The position numbers were made by a program, and so were the translations under genes. A stretch of DNA of 64,000 nucleotides from Alphaproteobacteria bacterium (GTDB lineage: Bacteria; Pseudomonadota; Alphaproteobacteria; Micropepsales; Micropepsaceae), in contig JAJPIX010000011.1 of the NCBI GenBank assembly GCA_021324545.1, forward strand, positions 1 to 64,000. Direction: 5' to 3'. Positions within the stretch are counted from its first letter, which is position 1, and each line of letters begins with the position of its first letter. Below the pieces are notes generated by a model. It searched no databases. It saw nothing but the letters and a program-made list of their open reading frames with translations, and was not told where the DNA came from. Below are positions 27,331 through 35,825 of this stretch, in pieces.

Positions 27331-28310
27331 CAGAAATAGCCTTCGCGCTTCTTTTTTTCCATCGAGGCGGCCTCGTCGCTGTCGATCAGCCGGCCCTGGC
27401 GTTCGGATGTGCGCGCAGTGAACATTTCGGCAACAATTTCCTCGATCGTGGCGGCGGACGATTCAATGGCGCCTGTGAGCGGATAGCAGCCCAGCGTGCG
27501 GAAGCGTACGAGCCGCATGTGCGCGGATTCGCCATCGCGCAGCTTCATGCGGTCATCATCGACCATGATGAGCGTGCCGTCACGTTCCACGACTGGCCGC
27601 CTGGCGGCGTAATAGAGCGGCACAATCGGGATGTTTTCCATCATGATGTATTGCCAGATGTCGAGCTCCGTCCAGTTCGACAGCGGGAAGACCCGGATCG
27701 ATTCTCCCGGCCGCACGCGGGTGTTGTAAATGCGCCAGAGCTCGGGCCGCTGGTTCTTGGGGTCCCAGTGGTGCGTGGATGTGCGGAACGAGAAGATTCG
27801 TTCCTTGGCGCGGGATTTTTCCTCGTCGCGCCGGGCGCCGCCGAAAGCCGCGTCGAAGCCGAATTTGTCGAGCGCCTGTTTCAGGGCTTCGGTCTTCATG
27901 ACTTGGGTATGGAGTTGCGATCCCGAGTCGAACGGATTGATGCCGCGTTTCAAACCGTCTTCGTTGATGTGAACGATAAGCTTCCAGCCAAGGCGCGCGG
28001 CAGTTTCATCGCGAAACCGGATCATTTCGCGGAATTTCCAGGTCGTATCCACATGCATCAGCGGGAACGGCGGCTTGGATGGATAAAACGCCTTCATCGC
28101 CAGATGAAGCATCACCGAGGAATCCTTGCCGATCGAATAGAGCATCACCGGGTTGCGGAACTCGGCCGCAACCTCGCGGATGATATGAATGCTTTCGGCC
28201 TCCAGCCGCTTCAGATGCGACAGGCGGTGAACGGCCGGTACGCCGGCTAACTGCACGGTTGAGCCCCTAATCGCGCCCGGCGGATTTCCAGCACCGGAGC
28301 TTGTTCCCAT
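27330..28310 (-). CDS. cysD: Sulfate adenylyltransferase subunit 2
   Basis: A 326-residue ATP sulfurylase small subunit. The PP-loop [10 protein letters not shown] (residues 59-68) binds [34 protein letters not shown] and the C-terminal [21 protein letters not shown] are diagnostic. It forms a complex with CysN. The ATG at 28310 lacks a Shine-Dalgarno; a GTG at 28256, preceded by AGGGG and just before the conserved [12 protein letters not shown] start, is a good alternative that would remove 18 residues. It is transcribed divergently from the Tat-exported beta-helix protein. Confidence 0.94.
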   Translation of the reverse strand: MGTSSGAGNPPGAIRGSTVQLAGVPAVHRLSHLKRLEAESIHIIREVAAEFRNPVMLYSIGKDSSVMLHLAMKAFYPSKPPFPLMHVDTTWKFREMIRFRDETAARLGWKLIVHINEDGLKRGINPFDSGSQLHTQVMKTEALKQALDKFGFDAAFGGARRDEEKSRAKERIFSFRTSTHHWDPKNQRPELWRIYNTRVRPGESIRVFPLSNWTELDIWQYIMMENIPIVPLYYAARRPVVERDGTLIMVDDDRMKLRDGESAHMRLVRFRTLGCYPLTGAIESSAATIEEIVAEMFTARTSERQGRLIDSDEAASMEKKKREGYF

Positions 28311-28483
28311 TTATTGTGCGGCATCGCCCCGGTCAATAGGAGTCCCGTAAACCAAACCGAGCAATCGTCGCCGGGCGCGTTCCGGTTTTAAGAGATCAGC
28401 CTCTGTTCACGGGCGAAATCCCGGTGCCCTTCACAGGTCCGCAGATTTCTGAATGGCGCTTCATCTCGTATTGCCAGTCTTTT

Positions 28484-28501
28484 GGTTGCCGGATAGCAAC
28501 C
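28484..28501. promoter_or_regulatory. Short inverted repeat in the cysD/beta-helix divergent region
   Basis: GGTTGC-CGGATA-GCAACC is a perfect six-base inverted repeat about 50 bases before the ATG at 28552, within the 241-base divergent region. It could be an operator or a small hairpin in the leader. A match this short can occur by chance and no regulator can be named. Confidence 0.25.
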
Positions 28502-28551
28502 TTTGCCCGATATTCCACTCTGTCCCCCAAGGGACGATCCGGGAGGAAACA

Positions 28552-29535
28552 ATGGGCACGAAGCGTGTTGACAGAAGGCGGTTGCTGCTTGGCGGTGCCG
28601 TGGTGGGTTCATCCGTCGCGATGGCGACGGAAGCGCTTGCGGGTGCCGCTCTCAAGCCTGGCAATTGGGCAGGCGCTACAGGCGTGATGCCAGGCTCGGG
28701 TTTTTTCGACGCAATCAAAGCGGGCGCGCGCGCTGACGGAAAGGCCGACGACCAGCCCCTTCTTCAACACCTGCTCGACGGGCTCACCGAAGGTTCGGTC
28801 GTTCATTTTCCGCCCGGACGGTATCACCTCGGCAAGCCGCTTACGATCAAGACGGGGCACGCCTCGCTTATCGGTTGGGGAGCCTTTTTCGATAATACGA
28901 TAATTCTCGATGCGCGTGAGCTGCGCGCGGTAGGTCTATCCGTCGTGGGCTCTCCGGGCGACGGCTTTCACATGATGGGCGGACAAGGCGCACACTATGA
29001 ATCCCTCAGTTCCCAGCATAACGGTGGTGTTGGCTTTCTCGTGGGCGGTGCCGATGGCAGGCATGTGGCTTGGGCCGTCTTTCAGGCATGCAATGCGCTT
29101 CGAAACAAGGGCGATGGCTGGTTATTGGACGGATCGCATGACAACAACTGGGTCAATGCAACGCTCTTTTCCGGCTGCTGGTCGCGCGCAAACGGTGGTT
29201 GCGGATGGAAATCCCTAGCCCGGACGAACTACAATTGTTGGATTGGAACCCAAGTGGAAGAAAACTGCATCCATCAACCCGATGTTCCGCCAATTGTGCT
29301 GGCTGGAATCGATCATTGCATTTATGGAAGCCATGTTGTCGATACCAATAATTGCGGCACGTCTATTCGTTTTCTGAAGCCTCGCGGCAACATGATTTTT
29401 GGCGGCCGTTATATTGGCGGGGTCGAAGGCGCGGAATATACGCAGGCAGTCATACTGAATGCCGCCGAAGAGCAGATAATGCGCACGAGAAGGGCGTTGA
29501 GGAGGGGCGACGCCGGGGACGACGCCGGCAACTGA
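28552..29535 (+). CDS. Tat-exported right-handed beta-helix protein (pectate lyase-like)
   Basis: A 327-residue exported protein. The N-terminus MGTKRVDRRRLLLGG then a hydrophobic stretch ending TEALAG is a twin-arginine signal. Residues 45-80 (GARADGKADDQPLLQHLL, VVHFPPGRYHLGKPL) match the pectate-lyase-3/glycosyl hydrolase 28-related beta-helix start; the rest is short, Gly/Asn-rich repeats as in a solenoid. Catalytic residues cannot be assigned. It may cut or bind the exopolysaccharide made by this locus. GGGAGGA fixes the ATG at 28552 over the longer frame. It leads a plus-strand run with the first sulfotransferase-like gene. Confidence 0.78.
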   Translation: MGTKRVDRRRLLLGGAVVGSSVAMATEALAGAALKPGNWAGATGVMPGSGFFDAIKAGARADGKADDQPLLQHLLDGLTEGSVVHFPPGRYHLGKPLTIKTGHASLIGWGAFFDNTIILDARELRAVGLSVVGSPGDGFHMMGGQGAHYESLSSQHNGGVGFLVGGADGRHVAWAVFQACNALRNKGDGWLLDGSHDNNWVNATLFSGCWSRANGGCGWKSLARTNYNCWIGTQVEENCIHQPDVPPIVLAGIDHCIYGSHVVDTNNCGTSIRFLKPRGNMIFGGRYIGGVEGAEYTQAVILNAAEEQIMRTRRALRRGDAGDDAGN

Positions 29536-29615
29536 TCGGATTTACTTCACGAATGGCCTAGCTTATACGCCCAAGTCTTGTCTGGTTCCGGAGAAATTCC
29601 GGAGGAGCGGAGCCG

Positions 29616-30422
29616 GTGGCGTTGACCCATGTAAAAATCTATGGCGAGCGAAACTCCGGCACCAATTTTGCCAGCGAACTGATCGAAGCCAATCTTGATG
29701 TGGGTCTGCGCCCGGGGACCGTTCCGGCCCGTCGCAAATATTTCTATTGGCCATTGCGGCGACTACTCGGCCGGAAACTGGGGACAAAGTTCGTTGAACG
29801 TTCAATCGACCGTTACCATCGTCGGCATTTCGCCGAAAATTTGGGCTGGAAGCATGCGCAAATTCCTACCTTCGACGGCCCGGACAATCCATTTCCTTCG
29901 ACAACGCTCTACGTCACGGTGACCAAAAATCCCTATGCGTGGCTGCTTTCACTCTACCGGCGCCCATATGGATTGCAGGATCTCCCGATTGATCCGGGAA
30001 CGCTGACCTTTAGAGAATTTCTGCAGGTTCCATGGCGGACTTTCGGCCGCGAGCTGGGGCCGGCCTTCTACCCAAATGCAATCGCGATGTGGAATGAGAA
30101 AACAAAATCCTACCGAAAACTTTCTGGTTACGGACCGGTCGTCCATGGGCGATACGAAGCCATTCTCGCGGATCCCGCAGCTTTCGTCGAAGCGGTGGCG
30201 CGCCGGTGCGGCCGCAAGCTGCCTGCAAAAATCCGCCTGATTGAGCATTCGACCAAGAAAGATGGCTGGAATCTCAATGACTATCGCGAGTATTATTTGC
30301 AGGAATTGTGGCGAAACAAGCTCACGCCCGATGAACTCGCGCTTATCAACCGGACGCTCGATCCGGAGGTCGTTGTGGCGGCTGGGTACAAAATGATCAG
30401 GCCCGAGGATTTGAATTTTTGA
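29616..30422 (+). CDS. Putative sulfotransferase (GERNSGTN-type)
   Basis: A 268-residue P-loop protein. KIYGERNSGTNF at residues 7-18 corresponds to the 5'-phosphosulfate-binding loop of sulfotransferases, and TKNPYAWLLSLYRRP near 105-118 corresponds to the 3'-phosphate site with its Arg/Lys-Asn-Pro and Ser. The rest diverges from the classical group. The neighbourhood (cysNC-cysD and three further sulfotransferases) supports PAPS use; the acceptor is unknown but is probably the exopolysaccharide. The start is a GTG with GGAGGAG nine bases upstream. Confidence 0.72.
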   Translation: MALTHVKIYGERNSGTNFASELIEANLDVGLRPGTVPARRKYFYWPLRRLLGRKLGTKFVERSIDRYHRRHFAENLGWKHAQIPTFDGPDNPFPSTTLYVTVTKNPYAWLLSLYRRPYGLQDLPIDPGTLTFREFLQVPWRTFGRELGPAFYPNAIAMWNEKTKSYRKLSGYGPVVHGRYEAILADPAAFVEAVARRCGRKLPAKIRLIEHSTKKDGWNLNDYREYYLQELWRNKLTPDELALINRTLDPEVVVAAGYKMIRPEDLNF

Positions 30423-30467
30423 ACCAGACTGCCGCCACATGAGAAGCCGCTCACACAGGACTGTTTG

Positions 30468-31646
30468 ATGAAGGTTGTACACATCGCGACATCGCTCAAC
30501 GGGGGCGGTGCGCAGTACATGCTCTACCGGCTTCTGAAGTTCCTGAATCCCGGCATCGAGTCCGAGGTAATTTCCCTTCACAATGTGGGCATGATCGGAG
30601 AACTGCTGCGCGAGATCGGCGTGCCGGTGACCGCTCTTGGAATGGCTCGCGGCAAAGTCGACATCGGTCGGATCATCCGGCTCAAATCCCTGTTGAAGCA
30701 GAAACGGCCCGATCTCGTACACACCTGGATGTACCACTCCGACCTGATCGGTGGAATCGCCGCGCGTTGGGCGGGTGTGCCGAGGATCCTGTGGTCCTTG
30801 CATGTCGGCGATCCCAACTCGGGAAAGCGAATGACCATTCTTGTGGCCCGCGCGTCTGCAACCCTGTCCCGCTTCATTCCCGATCATATCGTGTCGGTGT
30901 CCCGGAAGACCGAAGAGGCACATTTGACGTTCGGTTATCGGTGCAAACACCTCAGTGTGATACCGGGCGGCTACGATTTTTCTGCATTCCGTCCCGATCC
31001 GGATGCGCGCCGACAAATGCGCGCGGAGCTCGGCATTGGTGATGAGACGTTGGCGGTCGGACTGGTGACCCGCTACGACCCGGTGAAGGGGCATCGCGAC
31101 TTTCTGCGCGCCGCAAAGGTGGTGTTGCCGAGCCATCCAAAGGCGATCTTCGTCATGGCTGGACGCGGCGTCGACGCTTCGAACGCGGAGCTGACCGGAT
31201 GGATCGCAGAGTTGGGCCTCGGCAATTCCGTGAGGCTACTGGGGCCCAGTAATGATGTTCCCCGAATGGTGAACGGATTGGACTTGCTGGTCAGCGCTTC
31301 GACCGTGGAGGCAGGTCCCCTTATCATTGGCGAGGCGCTGTCATGCGGAGTGCCCTGTGTCGGCACGGACCTTGGACTCACGGCCGATCTGATCGGAGAC
31401 ACCGGGCTTGTCACCCCACCGGGCAATGCCGACGCTCTTGCTGCGGCCATCTGTAGGATGCTCGACATTTCTGACGATGAAAGGCGAGCCCTGGGCATGC
31501 GCGGCCGCCAGCGCATAATCGAGAATTTCGGAATTCAGACCATGGCGCGCGCTTACGAAAAATTGTACGAACAGCTCGTCACTGCAGGTTTCGCGCGCCA
31601 AGCGGAAAGATCACGCCCGGTCAACCGTTCGAGCAGCGAAATTTGA
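30468..31646 (+). CDS. GT4-family glycosyltransferase
   Basis: A 392-residue GT-B fold glycosyltransferase. The N-terminal KVVHIATSLNGGGAQYMLYRL holds the Gly-rich acceptor loop; the C-terminal half has LVTRYDPVKGHRDFLRAA and the retaining-enzyme EAGPLIIGEALSCGVP pair of Glu residues that bind the donor. It should transfer a sugar onto a lipid-linked intermediate at the cytoplasmic face. AGGA precedes the ATG at 30468. The last 94 bases overlap, on the opposite strand, the 3' end of the next sulfotransferase gene. Confidence 0.9.
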   Translation: MKVVHIATSLNGGGAQYMLYRLLKFLNPGIESEVISLHNVGMIGELLREIGVPVTALGMARGKVDIGRIIRLKSLLKQKRPDLVHTWMYHSDLIGGIAARWAGVPRILWSLHVGDPNSGKRMTILVARASATLSRFIPDHIVSVSRKTEEAHLTFGYRCKHLSVIPGGYDFSAFRPDPDARRQMRAELGIGDETLAVGLVTRYDPVKGHRDFLRAAKVVLPSHPKAIFVMAGRGVDASNAELTGWIAELGLGNSVRLLGPSNDVPRMVNGLDLLVSASTVEAGPLIIGEALSCGVPCVGTDLGLTADLIGDTGLVTPPGNADALAAAICRMLDISDDERRALGMRGRQRIIENFGIQTMARAYEKLYEQLVTAGFARQAERSRPVNRSSSEI

Positions 31647-32488
31647 TCAGAGAAATGGGCGCCAAGTTCATTGCGGAACTCGGGGCGAAGCACCGCTTGC
31701 GGTCGCGACTTCGATAACAGGCCAAGTTCGTAAATATTTCCCGGCCTCGGATTCACCGACAGGATCGCGCGGATCAAGACGCTCTTGACCCGATCAAACG
31801 GAGGTGGCGGGCGCATCAGAAATCGCGACAGTGCCGGAAAGCGGTGCGCCTTGCGACGGTTGTGAACGACAAAATCGGTTCTTCCGTCGCTCTCGAGTCC
31901 GAGAAATTTCAAGGTAGCTTCGTAGACGCTCCGCGGGTCCTTTTCGATGTCATCAAACAGCACAAAATGGGTTCTTTCGCGGCCGACGCGGCTCAAAAGC
32001 CTTTCGGCCTGCCGCCCAAGGCTGCAAACGTCGCGATAATTCGGCAACAATGATGTGACTTTGTCTCCCTCACGGAGAGGCTGCAGGCTTGCCTGTCTGG
32101 CCCAGGCTTCTTCCGGATCAGGCTTCTCGTCGGCCTCCTGGTTGAACAGTTCCTGTCCATGAAGCGAAACGAACATGTCCACAGGATTGCGCAGGCAGGC
32201 AATAAACCGGGCGCGCGGATTGTCCTTCAGGATCGCAGGCACTGCCTGATATGAAAACAGGTACCAGGGACTCGCCTCGCCGCAGATGGCTCCTTTCGGT
32301 GCGTGCGAAAACAGCGTGCGATATTCGTCCACATTCCTGATGCGGCGCCGCACCGGAATATCGAGCGCGTAGTAGTTCGGCTCCTTGGGGTACGACATGA
32401 ATATTCCCGGGTGCGATCCGAGATATTCATAAAGAGACGTCGTCCCGCACTTCGGGGCACCAACAATGAAAAAGTCCGGAAATCGCAT
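31553..32488 (-). CDS. Sulfotransferase
   Basis: A 311-residue sulfotransferase. The 5'-phosphosulfate loop is APKCGTTSL (residues 11-19), followed by EYLGSHPGIFMSYPKEPNYYA. The 3'-phosphate motif is CLRNPVDMFVSLHG, and a C-terminal LLERLTGRDLSAW is typical of bacterial carbohydrate sulfotransferases. It transfers sulfate from PAPS to a sugar hydroxyl. It lies on the opposite strand to its neighbours, within the run of sulfotransferases. The ATG at 32488 is chosen; the frame extends to a TTG at 32509. Confidence 0.88.
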   Translation of the reverse strand: MRFPDFFIVGAPKCGTTSLYEYLGSHPGIFMSYPKEPNYYALDIPVRRRIRNVDEYRTLFSHAPKGAICGEASPWYLFSYQAVPAILKDNPRARFIACLRNPVDMFVSLHGQELFNQEADEKPDPEEAWARQASLQPLREGDKVTSLLPNYRDVCSLGRQAERLLSRVGRERTHFVLFDDIEKDPRSVYEATLKFLGLESDGRTDFVVHNRRKAHRFPALSRFLMRPPPPFDRVKSVLIRAILSVNPRPGNIYELGLLSKSRPQAVLRPEFRNELGAHFSDQISLLERLTGRDLSAWRAKPAVTSCSYNFS

Positions 32489-32610
32489 TGCCGCACTGCC
32501 GCCCGCCAAGGGGGCGGACAGTTACCACATGGACCTTCCCTGCGAAAGCTGCAGTACTGCTTGCCAACGGCAGAGGGGTGACATACTCACACCCGACTGG
32601 AGACGTCGTG

Positions 32611-33435
32611 ATGTTGCCCAACTTTATCGTCATCGGGCCGGGGAAAACAGGTACAACCTGGCTCTACAAATGCCTTGAAGCGCATCCCCAAGTCGAGCTG
32701 GCGCGAGGCACCAAAGAGACGTTCTTTTTTAACCAATACTACGACCGTGGCTTGGCGTGGTATGAGAATTTCTTTGCCGGCTGCAACGGTGCTGCCATCG
32801 GCGAAGTGAGCAACAACTATTTCTTTTCGGAAGCAGCGGCAGCGCGCATCGCCCAGCACATTCCGCAAGTGAAGCTCATTGTCATGCTGCGCAACCCGCT
32901 GGATCGTGCCATATCTGCGTATTTGTTCCGGCGCAGGCATGGCCTCTCGGAAGGCAACTTTCAAGACACGATCAAGGCTCGTCCAAAAATAATTACAAAC
33001 AATTTCTTCGACGTATTCCTTGATATCTACTTGAAATATTTCCGGCGCGAGCAGATTCTCGTCGCGTTCCATGACGACATAAAGACCGACCCGCAGGCCT
33101 TGCTGCGGCAAGTCTATGATTTCATCGGCGTGGACTCCGGCTTTCGTCCGGCCATGGCCGGCGAGAAAGTTTTTGCCGCACGGGAGCCACGCAACGCTGC
33201 AATTTCGCGCGTCATGCGTTCCCTTGCGCTATGGTTGCGCGAGCGCAACCTCCACAAGGTTTTAACCTGGGCAAAGCTGAATCCAATCGTACTCGCCATC
33301 GTAAACAGACGGGTAAATGACGGCGATCGGCCCGACATCCCTCCCGACCTGCGCGAGCAGCTGCGGGAACTGTTCCGCCCCCACATCGTTCGCGTCGAAG
33401 AACTGACAGGGCGCGACCTGAGCCACTGGAAGTAA
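32611..33435 (+). CDS. Sulfotransferase
   Basis: A 274-residue sulfotransferase with the PAPS-binding loop GPGKTGTTWLY (residues 9-19), the KETFFFNQYYDRGLAWYENFF block seen in heparan-type and bacterial polysaccharide sulfotransferases, the 3'-phosphate motif MLRNPLDRAISAYLF, and the closing ELTGRDLSHWK. GGAG is eight bases upstream of the ATG at 32611. It is divergent from the preceding sulfotransferase and followed seven bases later by the next one, so the two are likely co-transcribed. Confidence 0.9.
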   Translation: MLPNFIVIGPGKTGTTWLYKCLEAHPQVELARGTKETFFFNQYYDRGLAWYENFFAGCNGAAIGEVSNNYFFSEAAAARIAQHIPQVKLIVMLRNPLDRAISAYLFRRRHGLSEGNFQDTIKARPKIITNNFFDVFLDIYLKYFRREQILVAFHDDIKTDPQALLRQVYDFIGVDSGFRPAMAGEKVFAAREPRNAAISRVMRSLALWLRERNLHKVLTWAKLNPIVLAIVNRRVNDGDRPDIPPDLREQLRELFRPHIVRVEELTGRDLSHWK

Positions 33436-33442
33436 GAAATCC

Positions 33443-34330
33443 GTGAGCGTAGCAAAATCCCAAGCAGTGGCGACAAGGCCCGCGAACACAAGACGCTTGC
33501 CCGATTTCGTCATTGCGGGGTCGCGGAAATGTTCGACCACGTGGTTGCACCGCTGCATCAGCGAGCATCCGCAAATATTTGTGCCCTCTGAGGCCAAGGA
33601 ACTGTTTTTCTTCGACCGGCACTGGAATCGCGGTCCGGAATGGTATTCTCGCTTCTTCCAGGGCTGCCCGCCCGGCAAGATTTGCGGGGAGGCTACGCCC
33701 GGCTACTTCAACCACCCGGACGCGCCGGCGCGCATTAACGCCCTTATCCCCGATGTCAAGCTGATTTTCATTTTCCGCAATCCTATCGAACGAACTGTCT
33801 CGCTCTACTTCCACATGCGCGCACTCGGGAAAACTCGTCTGCCATTTGAAGAAGCACTCCAGCGTTTTCCAAATCTGATCGACGAAGGGCTTTACCACCA
33901 TCATCTGATGCGGTTCGAGCGTCTGTTCGGGAGGAAGGCGCTTCTTCCGCTGATTGCGGAAAACGTCCGGGCGACCGGGCCGGACGGACTTGCCCCCCTG
34001 TTCCGATTCCTTAACGTGGATGACAGGTTCCGGCCGCCGTCTTTTCATGAAAGAACTTACGAGCGCCGGGAACCACGCGGACATCTGCTGGCCAAGGCGG
34101 CGTTCAGGGTCGCCACTGCGTTGCGCGATATGGGTTTGCACAAACTCACGGACGCGATTAAATCGGGCGGTGCGGAACGATTGGTTTTCAAGGGGCGGCC
34201 GATAAAAAAATTCACGATGGACACCGCAACGGCAGAAAGGCTTCGCGCGGTCTATCGGGAAGATGCCAGGCGGCTCGGCGATTATCTGCAGCAAGATCTG
34301 ACCACCCTTTGGAACCTTGAACCGGATTGA
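33443..34330 (+). CDS. Sulfotransferase with variant P-loop
   Basis: A 295-residue sulfotransferase sharing the layout of its upstream neighbour: AGSRKCSTTWLHRC loop (Lys29, Thr32, Thr33), KELFFFDRHWNRGPEWYSRFF, and IFRNPIERTVSLYF. The usual Gly of the K-x-G-T-T loop is Ser31 here, a change that some active members may tolerate. Its start is a GTG seven bases after the upstream stop, so the pair forms an operon. It is probably a paralog with a different acceptor position. Confidence 0.86.
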   Translation: MSVAKSQAVATRPANTRRLPDFVIAGSRKCSTTWLHRCISEHPQIFVPSEAKELFFFDRHWNRGPEWYSRFFQGCPPGKICGEATPGYFNHPDAPARINALIPDVKLIFIFRNPIERTVSLYFHMRALGKTRLPFEEALQRFPNLIDEGLYHHHLMRFERLFGRKALLPLIAENVRATGPDGLAPLFRFLNVDDRFRPPSFHERTYERREPRGHLLAKAAFRVATALRDMGLHKLTDAIKSGGAERLVFKGRPIKKFTMDTATAERLRAVYREDARRLGDYLQQDLTTLWNLEPD

Positions 34331-34343
34331 CGGAACCGCAAAC

Positions 34344-35825
34344 GTGACACCACCGGAACTATTTTACAGTTTCATCCTGGCCGTTTTGGGCGGGATCATT
34401 TGCATCCTGGTCTGCAACAAACGGGAGAGCGTGCTGCCGCTCCTGATTTTTTTCGAGCTCAGCTACTGGATGCGCTGGGCCTTTGCCTATCTCAACAATG
34501 TTTTGCAATTCTGGGCCCAAAAGGATCTGAGTGATTTCTCGCTCAGCATGATCGACCAGCCGGGTGGCATCTGGGATATCTTCGTTTCCAGGCTTCAGGG
34601 ATTCGCGGCAGGACAGAACGCGACAGGAAACCAGGCAAAATTCTTTCTGGAGGCGCTCGTCAATTTGCCCGCTCTCCGACTACTGGAAGAATCAATCACG
34701 ACGTTGATCCTTACGAACTGCTTCATCGGCGCGATTTCCGGTGTCGTGGTTTTTGCGTACCTCACCCGCATCTTCGACAAGCGCATTGCCACGGTGGGAT
34801 TTCTGCTGACCTCGCTGTACCCCTGCGCAGTCAACTTTTCCATTTTTGCGTTGCGCGACCTGTTCCTGTATTTTTTCGTTCTTCTCAATATGGTAAGCTT
34901 GACTTGGCTATTGCTCCGCAAAGACAGAAGAATTCTGCAGGGAACAATCTACATCTTCAGCTTCATCTGCATTCTAGTGCTAAGGACGGCGTTGTTCCCG
35001 TTCGCGCTGGCAATTCCTGGATGGCTGTTTCTGCTGTGGGTGCGCAAGACCTTCGCACGATTCAGGATCATAGAAGAAAAGCGATTCATTATTGCCGTGG
35101 CGGCCATCGTCATCCCGGCGTTGACCGCAACTACCTTATATGTCGGCTACTATGTCGTTCTCCGACAGATTGGCTATTCCGAGCTCGTCTCTCCAGACGA
35201 AATACTCGCAAACTACACGATGAACCGCTACAACCGGAATACGGGGCAGAGTGATCTGCTGGTCGCGGGCAGCGGCGGAGGCAGCGACGTGCTGCCACCG
35301 AGTATATACAGGTCGGCTCCTCTGCCGGTGCGACTCGGCGCGCAGGTCGTCGGTATGTGGATGATCCCGATGCCTTGGCTCCTCACCAGCATTACGCGCA
35401 TGCTGGCGCTTTCCGACACGATTTTTTGCTTTGCCATCACATTTTGGGCTTTCGGCACCCAACGACTGATCAAATATAAGTTCACAGGTTGCCAACCGCA
35501 CCAGTGTGCATCCGTCCTGCAATATCCGAAGGATGTGCTTAGGGTTCTCAATTTCGGGCAGATATTCACTTTCATGTCGCTGATGTTCTGTTTCGGCCTT
35601 CTTGTTTCGAATTCCGGAAACGCGTTCCGCATGCGGCTATGCGCCATGCCATTTATCATTCCGAGCGCGAGCATTTACTTCAGCGCGACCTATTCCTGGA
35701 TCGCGGGACGGTTTGTGAGGACAGCAATGAGCCGGAAAAGGCAGCAAGTCCGCCGGGGATCCGTTCCCACAGCCGTTACGGCGTCCGCGATGCGAACACC
35801 GCCATCATCCTTGCCAGCAACTTGA
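34344..35825 (+). CDS. Polytopic membrane protein, candidate polysaccharide polymerase (Wzy-like)
   Basis: A membrane protein of about 493 residues with roughly ten hydrophobic segments and a larger extracytoplasmic loop near residues 280-340. FSIFALRDLFLYFFVLLN recalls the R-D element of Wzy/EpsG-type polymerases, but the match is weak. Its place between sulfotransferase and flippase genes makes a polymerase or ligase the best guess. The start is uncertain: the GTG at 34344 is used here; a TTG at 34317 overlapping the upstream gene is also possible. The 3' end overlaps the convergent flippase gene by 50 bases, and the last 35 residues are hydrophilic and low-complexity. Local GC is clearly lower than in flanking genes. 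Confidence 0.65.
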   Translation: MTPPELFYSFILAVLGGIICILVCNKRESVLPLLIFFELSYWMRWAFAYLNNVLQFWAQKDLSDFSLSMIDQPGGIWDIFVSRLQGFAAGQNATGNQAKFFLEALVNLPALRLLEESITTLILTNCFIGAISGVVVFAYLTRIFDKRIATVGFLLTSLYPCAVNFSIFALRDLFLYFFVLLNMVSLTWLLLRKDRRILQGTIYIFSFICILVLRTALFPFALAIPGWLFLLWVRKTFARFRIIEEKRFIIAVAAIVIPALTATTLYVGYYVVLRQIGYSELVSPDEILANYTMNRYNRNTGQSDLLVAGSGGGSDVLPPSIYRSAPLPVRLGAQVVGMWMIPMPWLLTSITRMLALSDTIFCFAITFWAFGTQRLIKYKFTGCQPHQCASVLQYPKDVLRVLNFGQIFTFMSLMFCFGLLVSNSGNAFRMRLCAMPFIIPSASIYFSATYSWIAGRFVRTAMSRKRQQVRRGSVPTAVTASAMRTPPSSLPAT

